From Erythrobacter sp. (GTDB lineage: Bacteria; Pseudomonadota; Alphaproteobacteria; Sphingomonadales; Sphingomonadaceae), in contig JAACTC010000005.1 in the NCBI GenBank assembly GCA_009993635.1, positions 310,001 through 374,000 on the forward strand: a stretch of DNA of 64,000 nt, in the 5' to 3' direction. The translations under genes were made by a program, and so were the position numbers. The notes beneath the pieces were generated by a model, which did not search any database, was not told the DNA's origin, and worked only from the letters and a program-made list of their open reading frames with translations. Below are positions 6,958 through 14,927 of the stretch, in pieces (position 1 is the stretch's first letter; the number at the start of each line of letters is the position of its first letter).

Positions 6958-9381
6958 ATGGCTGATTTCCTCCTCGAACTGCGCTCCGAAGAAATCCCCG
7001 CGCGGATGCAGGCGGGCGCGCGCGCCGAACTCGAAAAGCTGTTCCGGCGCGAGATGGACGCGGCGGGCGTCGGCATGGGCGAGATCACCGTGTGGTCCAC
7101 CCCGCGCCGCCTCGCGCTGATCGCGCGCGGGCTGCCAAGCGAAACGCAGGCCGTCAGCGAGGAAGCCAAGGGGCCTCCCGTGGGCGCGCCCGATCAGGCG
7201 GTGGACGGCTTCTGCCGCAAGGCGGGCGTCACCCGCGACCAGCTCGAAGTGCGGGAGGTCAAGGGCCGCGAGACGTACTTCGCGGTGATCGAAACGCCGG
7301 GCCGGACGGTGCGCGACGTGCTCGCCGAAGCCATCCCCGCCATCATCCGCGATTTCGCATGGCCCAAGTCGATGCGCTGGGGCGCGGCGTCGATCTCCAC
7401 CGAAAGCATGCGCTGGGTTCGCCCCTTGAGTGGCATCGTCGCGCTGCTGGGCGACGAGGTGGTCGAGTGCGAGGTGCATGGCGTTACCTCGGGCGCGGTG
7501 ACGCTGGGGCATAGGTTCCACCACTCGGGCGACATCACGATCGGCAATGCGGATGACTATGCGGTGAAGCTGCATGCCGGCAAGGTCATCGTCGATCAGT
7601 CGATCCGTGAAGATTATATCGCGCAAGAAGCGAGGGGGTTGGCCGAGGTTTCTGGCCTAAGGCTCGTTGAAGACCACGGTCTGGTGGTCGAGAATGCCGG
7701 GCTCACCGAATGGCCGTGCCCCATTTTGGGATATTTCGACGAAGAATTTCTCGACGTCCCTCCCGAGGTCATCCAGCTTACCGCGCGGGTGAACCAGAAA
7801 TATTTTGTGTGCGAAGACAGCGCGGGCACACTCGCCAACGCCTTCATCTGCACCGCCAATATCGAGGCGGAAGATGGCGGCGCGGCGATTGTCGACGGCA
7901 ACCGCAAGGTGCTCGCCGCGCGGCTTTCCGATGCGCGTTTCTTCTGGGATGTCGACCGGCAGAAAACCCTCGCGCAACACGCCGAGGGCCTGAAGCGCAT
8001 CACCTTCCACGAAAAGCTGGGCACCGTCGCCGACAAGGTCGATCGCGTGGCCAAGCTGGCACGGTGGCTGGTGGAAGAGGGGATCGTCGGCGCATCGCGG
8101 AGTCCCCGCGAAGGCGGGGACCTCCCGCAGACGAGCGCCGGGCCGAACGAGGTCCCCGCCTTCGCGGGGACTCAGGAAGAGCTCGCTAGTCTCGCCGAAC
8201 AGGCCGCGCGGCTGTGCAAGGCCGATCTCGTCACCGAGATGGTCGGCGAATTTCCCGAGCTGCAAGGCCTGATGGGCGGCTACTACGCCCGCGCCGAGGG
8301 CCTGCCGGATGCCGTCGCCGACGCGATCCGCGATCACTACAAGCCGGTCGGGCAGGGCGACGATGTGCCGACTGCTCCGGTAACGGTGGCGGTGAGCCTG
8401 GCGGACAAGCTGGATACGCTCTTCGCATTCTATTTTGCTGAAGAGCGCCCTACCGGATCGAAGGATCCCTTTGCGCTTCGTCGAGCAGCGCTTGCAGTGA
8501 ATTCAATTCTAACCGCTTCCGGATATCGGCTCAATCTAACGGAAGCCGCATGGCGTTGGCTTTCCGCTGCTCTCGATATCCCTAAAACTTATGATCCCGA
8601 CACTAAGGTAAAGTGGCAGTACAATGATTTAACCATCCGCTTCATCGGAGATATGAACGTCTTTGACGTGAACCATATTCTCGAAACCGAAAGTTGGGGC
8701 GACCTCAAGGGGCGACTGGAGTACGCGAGCAAGCGCAAATACGACTTGGTCAGAACAAGCTTCATGGACCTCCTCGACTTCTTCGCCGACCGCCTCAAGG
8801 TCCAGCAGCGCGAGGCGGGCGTGCGTCACGACCTGATCGACGCGGTGTTCGCGCTGGGCGGGGAGGACGATCTCGTCCGCCTGCTCGCCCGCGTCCACGC
8901 GCTCCAGTCGTTCATGGAGACCGAGGACGGCACCAACCTGCTCGCAGGGTACAAGCGTGCGGCCAATATCCTGCGGAAGGAAGACTGGCAGGGCGCGGAC
9001 GATGCCCCCCACACCGGCGAGGAAGACCCGCTGGTGCTGGTCGACGATCCCGACATGAGGGAGATCGTCGCAGCGCAAATGGCCGAGAAAAACACTCACC
9101 CGGCTGGTAAAGCCCTGTCCTACACGCCCGAACCGGCCGAAAAGGCGCTGATCGATGCGCTCGACACCGCGGGCCCACAGGCTGAGGCGGCGGTTCAGGA
9201 CGAACGCTTCGCCGATGCCATGTCCGCGCTCGCCAGCCTGAGGAAGCCGATCGATGATTTCTTCGAAACCGTTACCGTCAACGACGACGAAGAGGCCAAG
9301 CGCACTGCGCGGCTGGGGCTGCTGGCGCGGTTCCGCGATGCGGTTCACCAGGTGGCCGATTTCGGCAAGATCGAGGGATAG
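6958..9381 (+). CDS. glyS: Glycyl-tRNA synthetase beta subunit, with in-frame repeat and atypical patch
   Basis: The beta subunit of GlyRS, involved in tRNA recognition. The 807-residue frame starts MADFLLELRSEEIPARMQ, contains LRPLSGI-like and ARLSDARFFWDVDR core blocks, GSKDPFALRR near 500, and the anticodon-binding end with RLGLLARFRDAVHQVADFGKI. It is roughly 60-110 residues longer than the usual 690-750 (from memory). Two causes are visible: residues 382-405 are encoded by a perfect inverted repeat (8101-8172), and residues about 494-602 come from a stretch of clearly lower GC. The frame stays open throughout, so the gene is probably functional. Confidence 0.95.
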   Translation: MADFLLELRSEEIPARMQAGARAELEKLFRREMDAAGVGMGEITVWSTPRRLALIARGLPSETQAVSEEAKGPPVGAPDQAVDGFCRKAGVTRDQLEVREVKGRETYFAVIETPGRTVRDVLAEAIPAIIRDFAWPKSMRWGAASISTESMRWVRPLSGIVALLGDEVVECEVHGVTSGAVTLGHRFHHSGDITIGNADDYAVKLHAGKVIVDQSIREDYIAQEARGLAEVSGLRLVEDHGLVVENAGLTEWPCPILGYFDEEFLDVPPEVIQLTARVNQKYFVCEDSAGTLANAFICTANIEAEDGGAAIVDGNRKVLAARLSDARFFWDVDRQKTLAQHAEGLKRITFHEKLGTVADKVDRVAKLARWLVEEGIVGASRSPREGGDLPQTSAGPNEVPAFAGTQEELASLAEQAARLCKADLVTEMVGEFPELQGLMGGYYARAEGLPDAVADAIRDHYKPVGQGDDVPTAPVTVAVSLADKLDTLFAFYFAEERPTGSKDPFALRRAALAVNSILTASGYRLNLTEAAWRWLSAALDIPKTYDPDTKVKWQYNDLTIRFIGDMNVFDVNHILETESWGDLKGRLEYASKRKYDLVRTSFMDLLDFFADRLKVQQREAGVRHDLIDAVFALGGEDDLVRLLARVHALQSFMETEDGTNLLAGYKRAANILRKEDWQGADDAPHTGEEDPLVLVDDPDMREIVAAQMAEKNTHPAGKALSYTPEPAEKALIDALDTAGPQAEAAVQDERFADAMSALASLRKPIDDFFETVTVNDDEEAKRTARLGLLARFRDAVHQVADFGKIEG
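8101..8172 (+). repeat. Palindromic element inserted in frame inside glyS
   Basis: Bases 8101-8123 and 8150-8172 are perfect reverse complements (23 bases each, 26-base spacer). Each arm is itself a hairpin, GTCCCCGC-GAAG-GCGGGGAC. The 72 bases are 24 whole codons and translate to SPREGGDLPQ...NEVPAFAGT between conserved GlyS sequence. The design resembles the intergenic palindromes of the window and, in concept, the Rickettsia palindromic elements that live inside proteins. Confidence 0.85.
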
Positions 9382-9438
9382 AATTTTGCGCCTGAACACT
9401 GTGTCAGGTGTGTCAGCGAATACCGGGGTACCTTGCAA

Positions 9439-12117
9439 ATGAGCCAGACAGTCTACCACTTCGGCGGCGATGCCGACCATTCGGACGCACGCCAGAAGGA
9501 CAAGAAGCTGACCGGGGGCAAGGGCGCGAACCTTGCCGAAATGGCCAGCATCGGGCTGCCGGTGCCCCCCGGTTTCACCATCACGACCGAGGAATGCCTC
9601 GCCTATCTGGATGGCGCGCACGAATTTTCGGACAGGTTGCGCGATGCGGTGGCGCGGGGCGTCGCCCATGTGGAGAAGACCGTCGGCAAGAAGCTGGGCG
9701 ATGCGGCCGATCCGCTGCTGGTCTCGGTCCGCTCGGGCGCGGCGATTTCGATGCCCGGCATGATGGACACGGTGCTCAACCTCGGCCTCAACGACGAAAC
9801 GGTGAAGGGCCTCGCGCAGACCAGCGGCGATGCGCGCTTTGCCTGGGATAGCTACCGCCGGTTCATCCAGATGTACTCGGACGTCGTGCTCGGCATAGAT
9901 CACGGGCTGTTCGAGGAAGCACTGGAGATCATGCGCGAGGATCATGGCTTCTACTCGGATACCGAGATGGAGGCGCAGCACTGGGAAACGCTGGTCGGCG
10001 AATATCTGACAATCGTCGAGCGCGAGCAGGACGAGCCGTTCCCGCAGGATGTGGATACGCAGCTATGGGGCGCGATCCGCGCGGTGTTCGACAGCTGGGA
10101 CAGCGAGCGGGCCAAGATCTACCGCCGCCTCAACGATATTCCGCACGATCTGGGCACGGCGGTGAACGTGCAGGCGATGGTGTTCGGTAACATGGGCGAT
10201 ACCAGCGCCACCGGCGTCGCCTTCACGCGCGATCCCTCAACCGGCGAAAACGTGTTCTACGGCGAATGGCTGGTCAATGCGCAGGGCGAAGACGTGGTGG
10301 CGGGCATCCGCACGCCGCAATACCTCACGAAGGCGCGGCGCGAGGAAGCCGGGGCGGACAAGCCGAGCATGGAAGAGGCCATGCCCGACGCCTTCGAAGA
10401 GCTGGCGCGCGTGTTCGGGCTGCTGGAACGGCATTATCGCGACATGCAGGATATCGAGTTCACCGTGCAGGAAGGCACGCTGTGGCTGCTGCAGACCCGC
10501 ACGGGCAAGCGCACCGCGAAGGCGGCGCTCAAGATGGCGGTGGACATGGAGGCCGAAGGGCTGATCGACCGCAAGACGGCACTGCTGCGGATCGATCCCA
10601 TGGCGCTCGACCAGCTGCTGCACCCCACGCTCGACCCCGATGCCCCGCGCGATGTGCTGGCCACCGGGCTCCCTGCATCGCCGGGCGCAGCCTCGGGCAA
10701 GATCGCGCTGGATGCCGACACCGCCGAACAATGGGCCAATCGCGGCGACGCGGTGATCCTGGTGCGGGTCGAGACCAGCCCGGAAGACATTCACGGGATG
10801 CACGCGGCGAAGGGTATCCTGACCGCACGCGGCGGGATGACCAGCCACGCCGCGGTGGTGGCGCGCGGCATGGGGCGCCCATGCGTGTCGGGCGCCAGCG
10901 GGGTCTCGATCGACAAGGCGGCGCGCACGCTGCGCATCGGGCAGGCCGAGCTTTCCGAAGGCGATGTGATCACGCTGGATGGCGGCAACGGGCAGGTCAT
11001 GCGCGGCCTGGTCCCCACGATAGAGCCCGAACTGGCGGGCGATTTCGGTACCGTGATGGAATGGGCCGATGCAGAACGCCGGATGGGCGTGCGGACCAAC
11101 GCCGAAACGCCCGAGGACTGCCGCACCGCGCGCAGTTTCGGTGCGGAAGGCATCGGCCTGTGCCGCACCGAACACATGTTCTTCGATGCGAACCGGATCA
11201 TGGCGGTGCGCGAGATGATCCTTGCCGAGCGTGAGGATGGCCGCCGCGCGGCGCTGGCCAAGCTATTGCCCGAACAGCGCAGCGATTTCGAGGAAATCTT
11301 CGAGGTCATGGCAGGCCTGCCGTGTACGATCCGCCTGCTCGACCCGCCGCTGCACGAGTTTTTGCCTTCGAGCGACAGCGACTTTGCCGATCTGGCCGAA
11401 ACCACCGGCCTGCCGAGCGAACAGCTGAAGCGCCGGGTGGAGGAACTGCACGAATTCAATCCGATGCTGGGCCATCGCGGATGCCGCCTCGGCATTACCT
11501 ATCCCGAAATCTACGAGATGCAGGCACGCGCCATTTTCGAGGCGGTGTGCACGGTGAAGGAACGCACCGGCGAGGCTCCGCTGCCCGAAGTGATGATCCC
11601 GCTGGTGGCGACCCGGCGCGAACTGGAAATCCTGCGCGCGCTGGTGGACCGGGTGGCGGAAGAGGTCTTTGCCGCCACCGGTACGCGGGTCGACTACCTC
11701 GTGGGGACGATGATCGAGCTGCCGCGCGCCGCGCTGTTGGCGGGCGAGATTGCGGAGGAGGCGCGCTTCTTCAGCTTCGGCACCAACGATCTGACGCAGA
11801 CCACGCTGGGGCTGAGCCGCGACGATGCCGGGCGGTTCCTCGGCACCTATGTGGACCGGGGCATCTTCGCGCGCGATCCGTTCGTCAGCCTGGATGTAGA
11901 TGGCGTGGGCCAGCTGGTCGAACTGGCGGTCGAGCGCGGACGCGCGACGCGCGGCGACCTGAAGCTGGGCATCTGCGGCGAGCATGGCGGCGATCCGGCC
12001 AGCATCGGCTTCTGCGAGAAGGTGGGGCTGGACTACGTCAGCGCCTCACCCTTCCGCGTGCCCATCGCGCGGCTGGCGGCGGCGCAGGCCGCGTTGCGCG
12101 CATCCGACGCGGGCTAG
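9439..12117 (+). CDS. ppdK: Pyruvate, phosphate dikinase
   Basis: PPDK interconverts pyruvate, ATP and Pi with PEP, AMP and PPi, linking glycolysis and gluconeogenesis. The 892 residues contain the nucleotide-binding N-terminus (KGANLAEMASIGLPVPPGF), the swivelling domain with catalytic His470 in GGMTSHAAVVARGMG, and the PEP-binding barrel ending GICGEHGGDPASIGF. The ATG at 9439 is used; a TTG two codons earlier is less likely. The 57-base gap after glyS holds a direct repeat TGTCAG-GTG-TGTCAG (9402-9416). The stop overlaps the stop of the convergent methyltransferase gene within the tetramer CTAG. Confidence 0.97.
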   Translation: MSQTVYHFGGDADHSDARQKDKKLTGGKGANLAEMASIGLPVPPGFTITTEECLAYLDGAHEFSDRLRDAVARGVAHVEKTVGKKLGDAADPLLVSVRSGAAISMPGMMDTVLNLGLNDETVKGLAQTSGDARFAWDSYRRFIQMYSDVVLGIDHGLFEEALEIMREDHGFYSDTEMEAQHWETLVGEYLTIVEREQDEPFPQDVDTQLWGAIRAVFDSWDSERAKIYRRLNDIPHDLGTAVNVQAMVFGNMGDTSATGVAFTRDPSTGENVFYGEWLVNAQGEDVVAGIRTPQYLTKARREEAGADKPSMEEAMPDAFEELARVFGLLERHYRDMQDIEFTVQEGTLWLLQTRTGKRTAKAALKMAVDMEAEGLIDRKTALLRIDPMALDQLLHPTLDPDAPRDVLATGLPASPGAASGKIALDADTAEQWANRGDAVILVRVETSPEDIHGMHAAKGILTARGGMTSHAAVVARGMGRPCVSGASGVSIDKAARTLRIGQAELSEGDVITLDGGNGQVMRGLVPTIEPELAGDFGTVMEWADAERRMGVRTNAETPEDCRTARSFGAEGIGLCRTEHMFFDANRIMAVREMILAEREDGRRAALAKLLPEQRSDFEEIFEVMAGLPCTIRLLDPPLHEFLPSSDSDFADLAETTGLPSEQLKRRVEELHEFNPMLGHRGCRLGITYPEIYEMQARAIFEAVCTVKERTGEAPLPEVMIPLVATRRELEILRALVDRVAEEVFAATGTRVDYLVGTMIELPRAALLAGEIAEEARFFSFGTNDLTQTTLGLSRDDAGRFLGTYVDRGIFARDPFVSLDVDGVGQLVELAVERGRATRGDLKLGICGEHGGDPASIGFCEKVGLDYVSASPFRVPIARLAAAQAALRASDAG

Positions 12118-12866
12118 CCCCAGCCTGTCAGGCTCAGGAGTTCGAAGGTTTCGGTCACCTTGCCGTCGTCTTCGGCGAGCGATGCGAAACCTGCCTTCGC
12201 AGCCGCCAAGCCGGTGGCGGACATGGGGGGAGGGGCATCCGCCAGCACGCCGGTCAGCGCCTGATCGCGCAAGTCCGCGATCAGCCTGTCGAAACCGCGA
12301 TAGCGTGCGCGCAAGGTGCGGCTGTCGACCACATGCTTGGCAAAGCCCGCCCGGCTCAGCAGCGCGCTGGCGGCGGGCCGGTCGATCTGCGGATGAATCC
12401 GCGCATGCGGCCGCTCGCCATCCGCGCCGAGCAGGATGTGCCGCAATGCCGGCAGCGTGCCCGCCCCGGTAAACTGCGCGATCAGTAGCCCGCCCGGCTC
12501 GGTCCCCCTGCGCAGGTGGACCAGCGCGCCGGGAAGGTCGTTCAGTGTGTCGAGCGTGTTGAGGCTGAAGACGTAGCGAAATGTGCCGGGCAGCGGCTGC
12601 TCCTCGTCCAGATCGGTGGGGCCGCGCTGCTCCACGGCAAAGCCGCGCTGGGCCAGCGCAGGAGCAAGCTGGCCGGTCGCATCGCCCAGCACCAGTGCCT
12701 TGCCCGGCTCTGCGCGCATGAAGGCGAGTCGTTCCAGCACATCCTCGATCATGTCGTCGAACACGAAGGTCGCAGCATCCGTCACCCGCTGCCGCATGAT
12801 TGCCCGGGCATAGCGCGCGCGCCTGCGGGCGGGGGAGAAGATGCGGGGGACGTGCTGCTCTGTCAT
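12114..12866 (-). CDS. SAM-dependent methyltransferase, BioC/NDUFAF5-like
   Basis: A 250-residue class I methyltransferase-like protein starting MTEQHVPRIFSPARRRARYA. The entry matches the NDUFAF5/BioC-type family (F-x-R-x-L/R-x-x-x-R start). The SAM motif I is weak: ALVLGDATGQLAPAL replaces the usual acidic-GxGxG loop. Later blocks FSLNTLDTLNDLPGALVHLRR and LLIAQFTGAGTLPALR fit motifs II to III. Substrate unknown; a role in respiratory-complex assembly or biotin synthesis cannot be told from the sequence. An ATG two codons upstream is possible. It is divergent from comF. Confidence 0.72.
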   Translation of the reverse strand: MTEQHVPRIFSPARRRARYARAIMRQRVTDAATFVFDDMIEDVLERLAFMRAEPGKALVLGDATGQLAPALAQRGFAVEQRGPTDLDEEQPLPGTFRYVFSLNTLDTLNDLPGALVHLRRGTEPGGLLIAQFTGAGTLPALRHILLGADGERPHARIHPQIDRPAASALLSRAGFAKHVVDSRTLRARYRGFDRLIADLRDQALTGVLADAPPPMSATGLAAAKAGFASLAEDDGKVTETFELLSLTGWG

Positions 12867-12923
12867 CGCCATGCCACGTGGCGCGCTTGCGCCCGCCTTG
12901 CAAGGCGCGCAAGGCTGGCGGGA

Positions 12924-13721
12924 ATGGGGAGACGCACTTTCTCGCGCGCAATCGCGCCGCTGGTGGACTTCGTATATCCGCCCCGCTGCCCTTTGTGCGG
13001 GGAGGGGATTGCCGCCGGACCGGGGCTGTGCGCCAGCTGCTGGGATGAACTGGAGTTTCCCGGGCACCCGGCGTGCGATCGCTGTCAGCTGCCATTGCCC
13101 AGCGCCACGGCCGACCCTGTTTGTACGGCATGCCAAGCCATTCCTCCGCGCCATTCGGGGATCAGTGCAGGGGTGCTCTACACCGAAAGCGCGCGGCAAC
13201 TGGTTTTGCGCTTCAAACACGGGGGGCGCATCGGCCTCGCCAGTTTGATGGCCCGGTTGATCGTCGGGCGGCTTGGCGATGTGTCGGCCGATGCCGTACT
13301 GGTCCCGGTTCCGCTGCACCGCACGCGGTTGTGGCTGCGGGGCTATAATCAGGCCGCGCTGCTTGCCCGTGCGATGGCGGCGCAGACGGGCCATGCGGTC
13401 GTCGTCGACGGCTTGCGGCGGACCCGCGCGACACCGATGCTGGGCGGCCTCGGGCGAGCCGACCGGGCGAAGACCCTGCGCGGGGCCATCGCGATGAACC
13501 CAGCAAGATCGCGCGAAATCGCCGGCCGCGAGGTCATTCTGGTCGACGACGTCCTCACCAGCGGGGCGACGACCGACGCCTGCGTGCGCGTATTGCTTGC
13601 GGCAGGAGCCGATAAGGTGCGGATCGCGTGCTTCGCCAGAGTGCCCGAGCCGAGGCATGGGGACATCGAGCTGCCCGGAAACGAAACGCCCGGGACCAGC
13701 AAGGTCCCGGGCGCCGCGTGA
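12924..13721 (+). CDS. comF: ComF family phosphoribosyltransferase-like protein
   Basis: A 265-residue ComF/GntX protein. An N-terminal four-Cys zinc module (CPLCGEGI, CASCW, CDRCQLPLP, CTAC) precedes a type I phosphoribosyltransferase fold with VPVPLHRTRLWLRGYNQ and the PRPP loop VILVDDVLTSGATTDAC near the C-terminus. In naturally competent bacteria ComF is needed for DNA uptake; elsewhere the role is unclear. The start has GGCGGGA just before it. An 11-base hairpin lies across the last codons. Confidence 0.9.
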   Translation: MGRRTFSRAIAPLVDFVYPPRCPLCGEGIAAGPGLCASCWDELEFPGHPACDRCQLPLPSATADPVCTACQAIPPRHSGISAGVLYTESARQLVLRFKHGGRIGLASLMARLIVGRLGDVSADAVLVPVPLHRTRLWLRGYNQAALLARAMAAQTGHAVVVDGLRRTRATPMLGGLGRADRAKTLRGAIAMNPARSREIAGREVILVDDVLTSGATTDACVRVLLAAGADKVRIACFARVPEPRHGDIELPGNETPGTSKVPGAA

Positions 13722-13730
13722 CGAATTTTT
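13687..13730 (+). terminator. Hairpin over the 3' end of comF
   Basis: CGCCCGGGACC (13687-13697) and GGTCCCGGGCG (13703-13713) form a perfect 11-base stem with a five-base loop; ATTTTT follows at 13725-13730 after a 12-base gap that contains the comF stop. The T-run is farther away than in a standard intrinsic terminator. It probably still helps 3' end formation. The following 286 bases up to hisI show no gene or RNA I can support. Confidence 0.45.
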
Positions 13731-14016
13731 CTAGGATCGCCCGGCTGTTCCCCCGAAAAGCCGTTTAAGCAATCCAAAACCCTCGTCGTAACACCCCCGG
13801 AAAACCCCCAACCGGAAGTGCCTCCCCCTGAACCCGGCGCATCTGTATGGCGCCTTGGCCTGAAGGGTGACCATCGCTGGCCACGAGGTGCAGTCTTTCC
13901 AAACAACGGGCTGCTTGCAATGAGATCGTTGTGTCGGCGACAGGATTCACGCAACAGTGTTGTGCGATGGCAACAATTGCGCCACCCGCACGAGACCGGT
14001 CTTGGAATGGGAAACG

Positions 14017-14403
14017 ATGACAGACGCACACGCACACGCACACGACAGGGAAAGCGGCGACGCCTTCATGCCGAAATTCGGTGCGGACGGCCTGCTGACC
14101 GGCGTGGTGATGGACGCCGCGACGCATGAAGTGCTGATGGTCGCGCACCTCGATGCAGAGGCTCTGGCCGCCACGCAGGAGACTGGCCTGGCGCATTTCC
14201 ATTCCCGCTCGCGCGGCACGCTGTGGTGCAAGGGTGAAACCAGCGGCAACGTGCTGCGGGTGAAAGAGATCAGGGTCGATTGCGATCAGGATGCGCTGGT
14301 GATCATGGCCGAGCCCGCGGGCCCGGCCTGCCATACCGGGGCGCGCAGCTGCTTCTACCGCAGACTAGGCGCGGATGGCCGATTGGAGCCGCTCGCCAGT
14401 TGA
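14017..14403 (+). CDS. hisI: Phosphoribosyl-AMP cyclohydrolase
   Basis: HisI opens the purine ring of phosphoribosyl-AMP in histidine synthesis (third step). The 128 residues hold the family motifs [25 protein letters not shown] and [11 protein letters not shown], whose Asp and Cys residues bind Mg and Zn. The N-terminus, [14 protein letters not shown], comes from a CA-rich tandem repeat and adds a His/Ala run not needed by the fold. The gene stands alone, away from any his operon. Its stop codon is adjacent to the MerR operator. Confidence 0.95.
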   Translation: MTDAHAHAHDRESGDAFMPKFGADGLLTGVVMDAATHEVLMVAHLDAEALAATQETGLAHFHSRSRGTLWCKGETSGNVLRVKEIRVDCDQDALVIMAEPAGPACHTGARSCFYRRLGADGRLEPLAS

Positions 14404-14417
14404 CCTTTACGTAAAGG
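14404..14417 (+). promoter_or_regulatory. Palindromic operator before the MerR-type regulator
   Basis: CCTTTACGTAAAGG is a perfect 14-base palindrome, 17 bases before the regulator's ATG. TTGACC at 14400-14405 and TATACA at 14421-14426 flank it like -35 and -10 boxes, with a spacer of 15 by my count. A TTTACGTAAA core is what I recall for LiuR-type MerR regulators of branched-chain amino acid breakdown, so autoregulation is likely. Confidence 0.6.
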
Positions 14418-14434
14418 GCATATACAAGGCTTGC

Positions 14435-14875
14435 ATGACAAAGGCCGCAGCGAAAAGCCCCTACACCGGTGCGGGAGCGCACCTCGACCGCCCCGACGCG
14501 CAGGATCGTGAGACCTATTCGATCTCCGACCTGACCGCCGAGTTCGATTGCACCGCCCGTGCGCTGCGCTTTTACGAAGACGAGGGGTTGATCGCGCCGA
14601 CCCGCAATGGCCTGTCGCGCATCTACTCCAAGCGCGATCGCGCGCGGCTCGCGTGGATCATGCGCGCCAAGAACGTCGGCTTCAGCCTGACCGAGATCAA
14701 GGAGATGATCGACCTCTACGATCTCGGCGATGGCCGGGTAGAGCAGCGGCGCGTGACGATTGAGCGATGTCGCGCCCATGTCGCAAAGCTGAAGCAGCAG
14801 CGCGACGATATCGATTCATCGATCTCCGAGCTTTCCGATTTCATCGCTCATATCGAGCAGATCGACCAAGACTAG
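14435..14875 (+). CDS. MerR-family regulator, LiuR-like
   Basis: A 146-residue MerR-type protein. The winged HTH covers about residues 28-96 ([52 protein letters not shown]) and a coiled coil of about 40 residues follows ([20 protein letters not shown]). There is no Cys-rich metal site, as in LiuR-type members that sense acyl-CoA metabolism. It is followed after 52 bases by an acyl-CoA dehydrogenase on the same strand and preceded by a TTTACGTAAA palindrome. The LiuR assignment rests on these three facts together. Confidence 0.8.
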   Translation: MTKAAAKSPYTGAGAHLDRPDAQDRETYSISDLTAEFDCTARALRFYEDEGLIAPTRNGLSRIYSKRDRARLAWIMRAKNVGFSLTEIKEMIDLYDLGDGRVEQRRVTIERCRAHVAKLKQQRDDIDSSISELSDFIAHIEQIDQD

Positions 14876-14927
14876 AACCAACACCCCCACACCCATTCCC
14901 CGAAATCCCGACGCGAAGGACACCCCG

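Noticed and set aside
8629-9981. 450-codon frame opposite glyS and ppdK
   Set aside because: Crosses the glyS-ppdK border and has no recognisable motif.
12516-12923. Long N-terminal extension of comF (401 codons)
   Set aside because: It runs antisense through the methyltransferase gene; the zinc-finger start at 12924 matches the family.
13722-14016. Possible tRNA or small RNA in the comF-hisI gap
   Set aside because: No cloverleaf, T-loop GGTTCGA or terminator-flanked unit seen.
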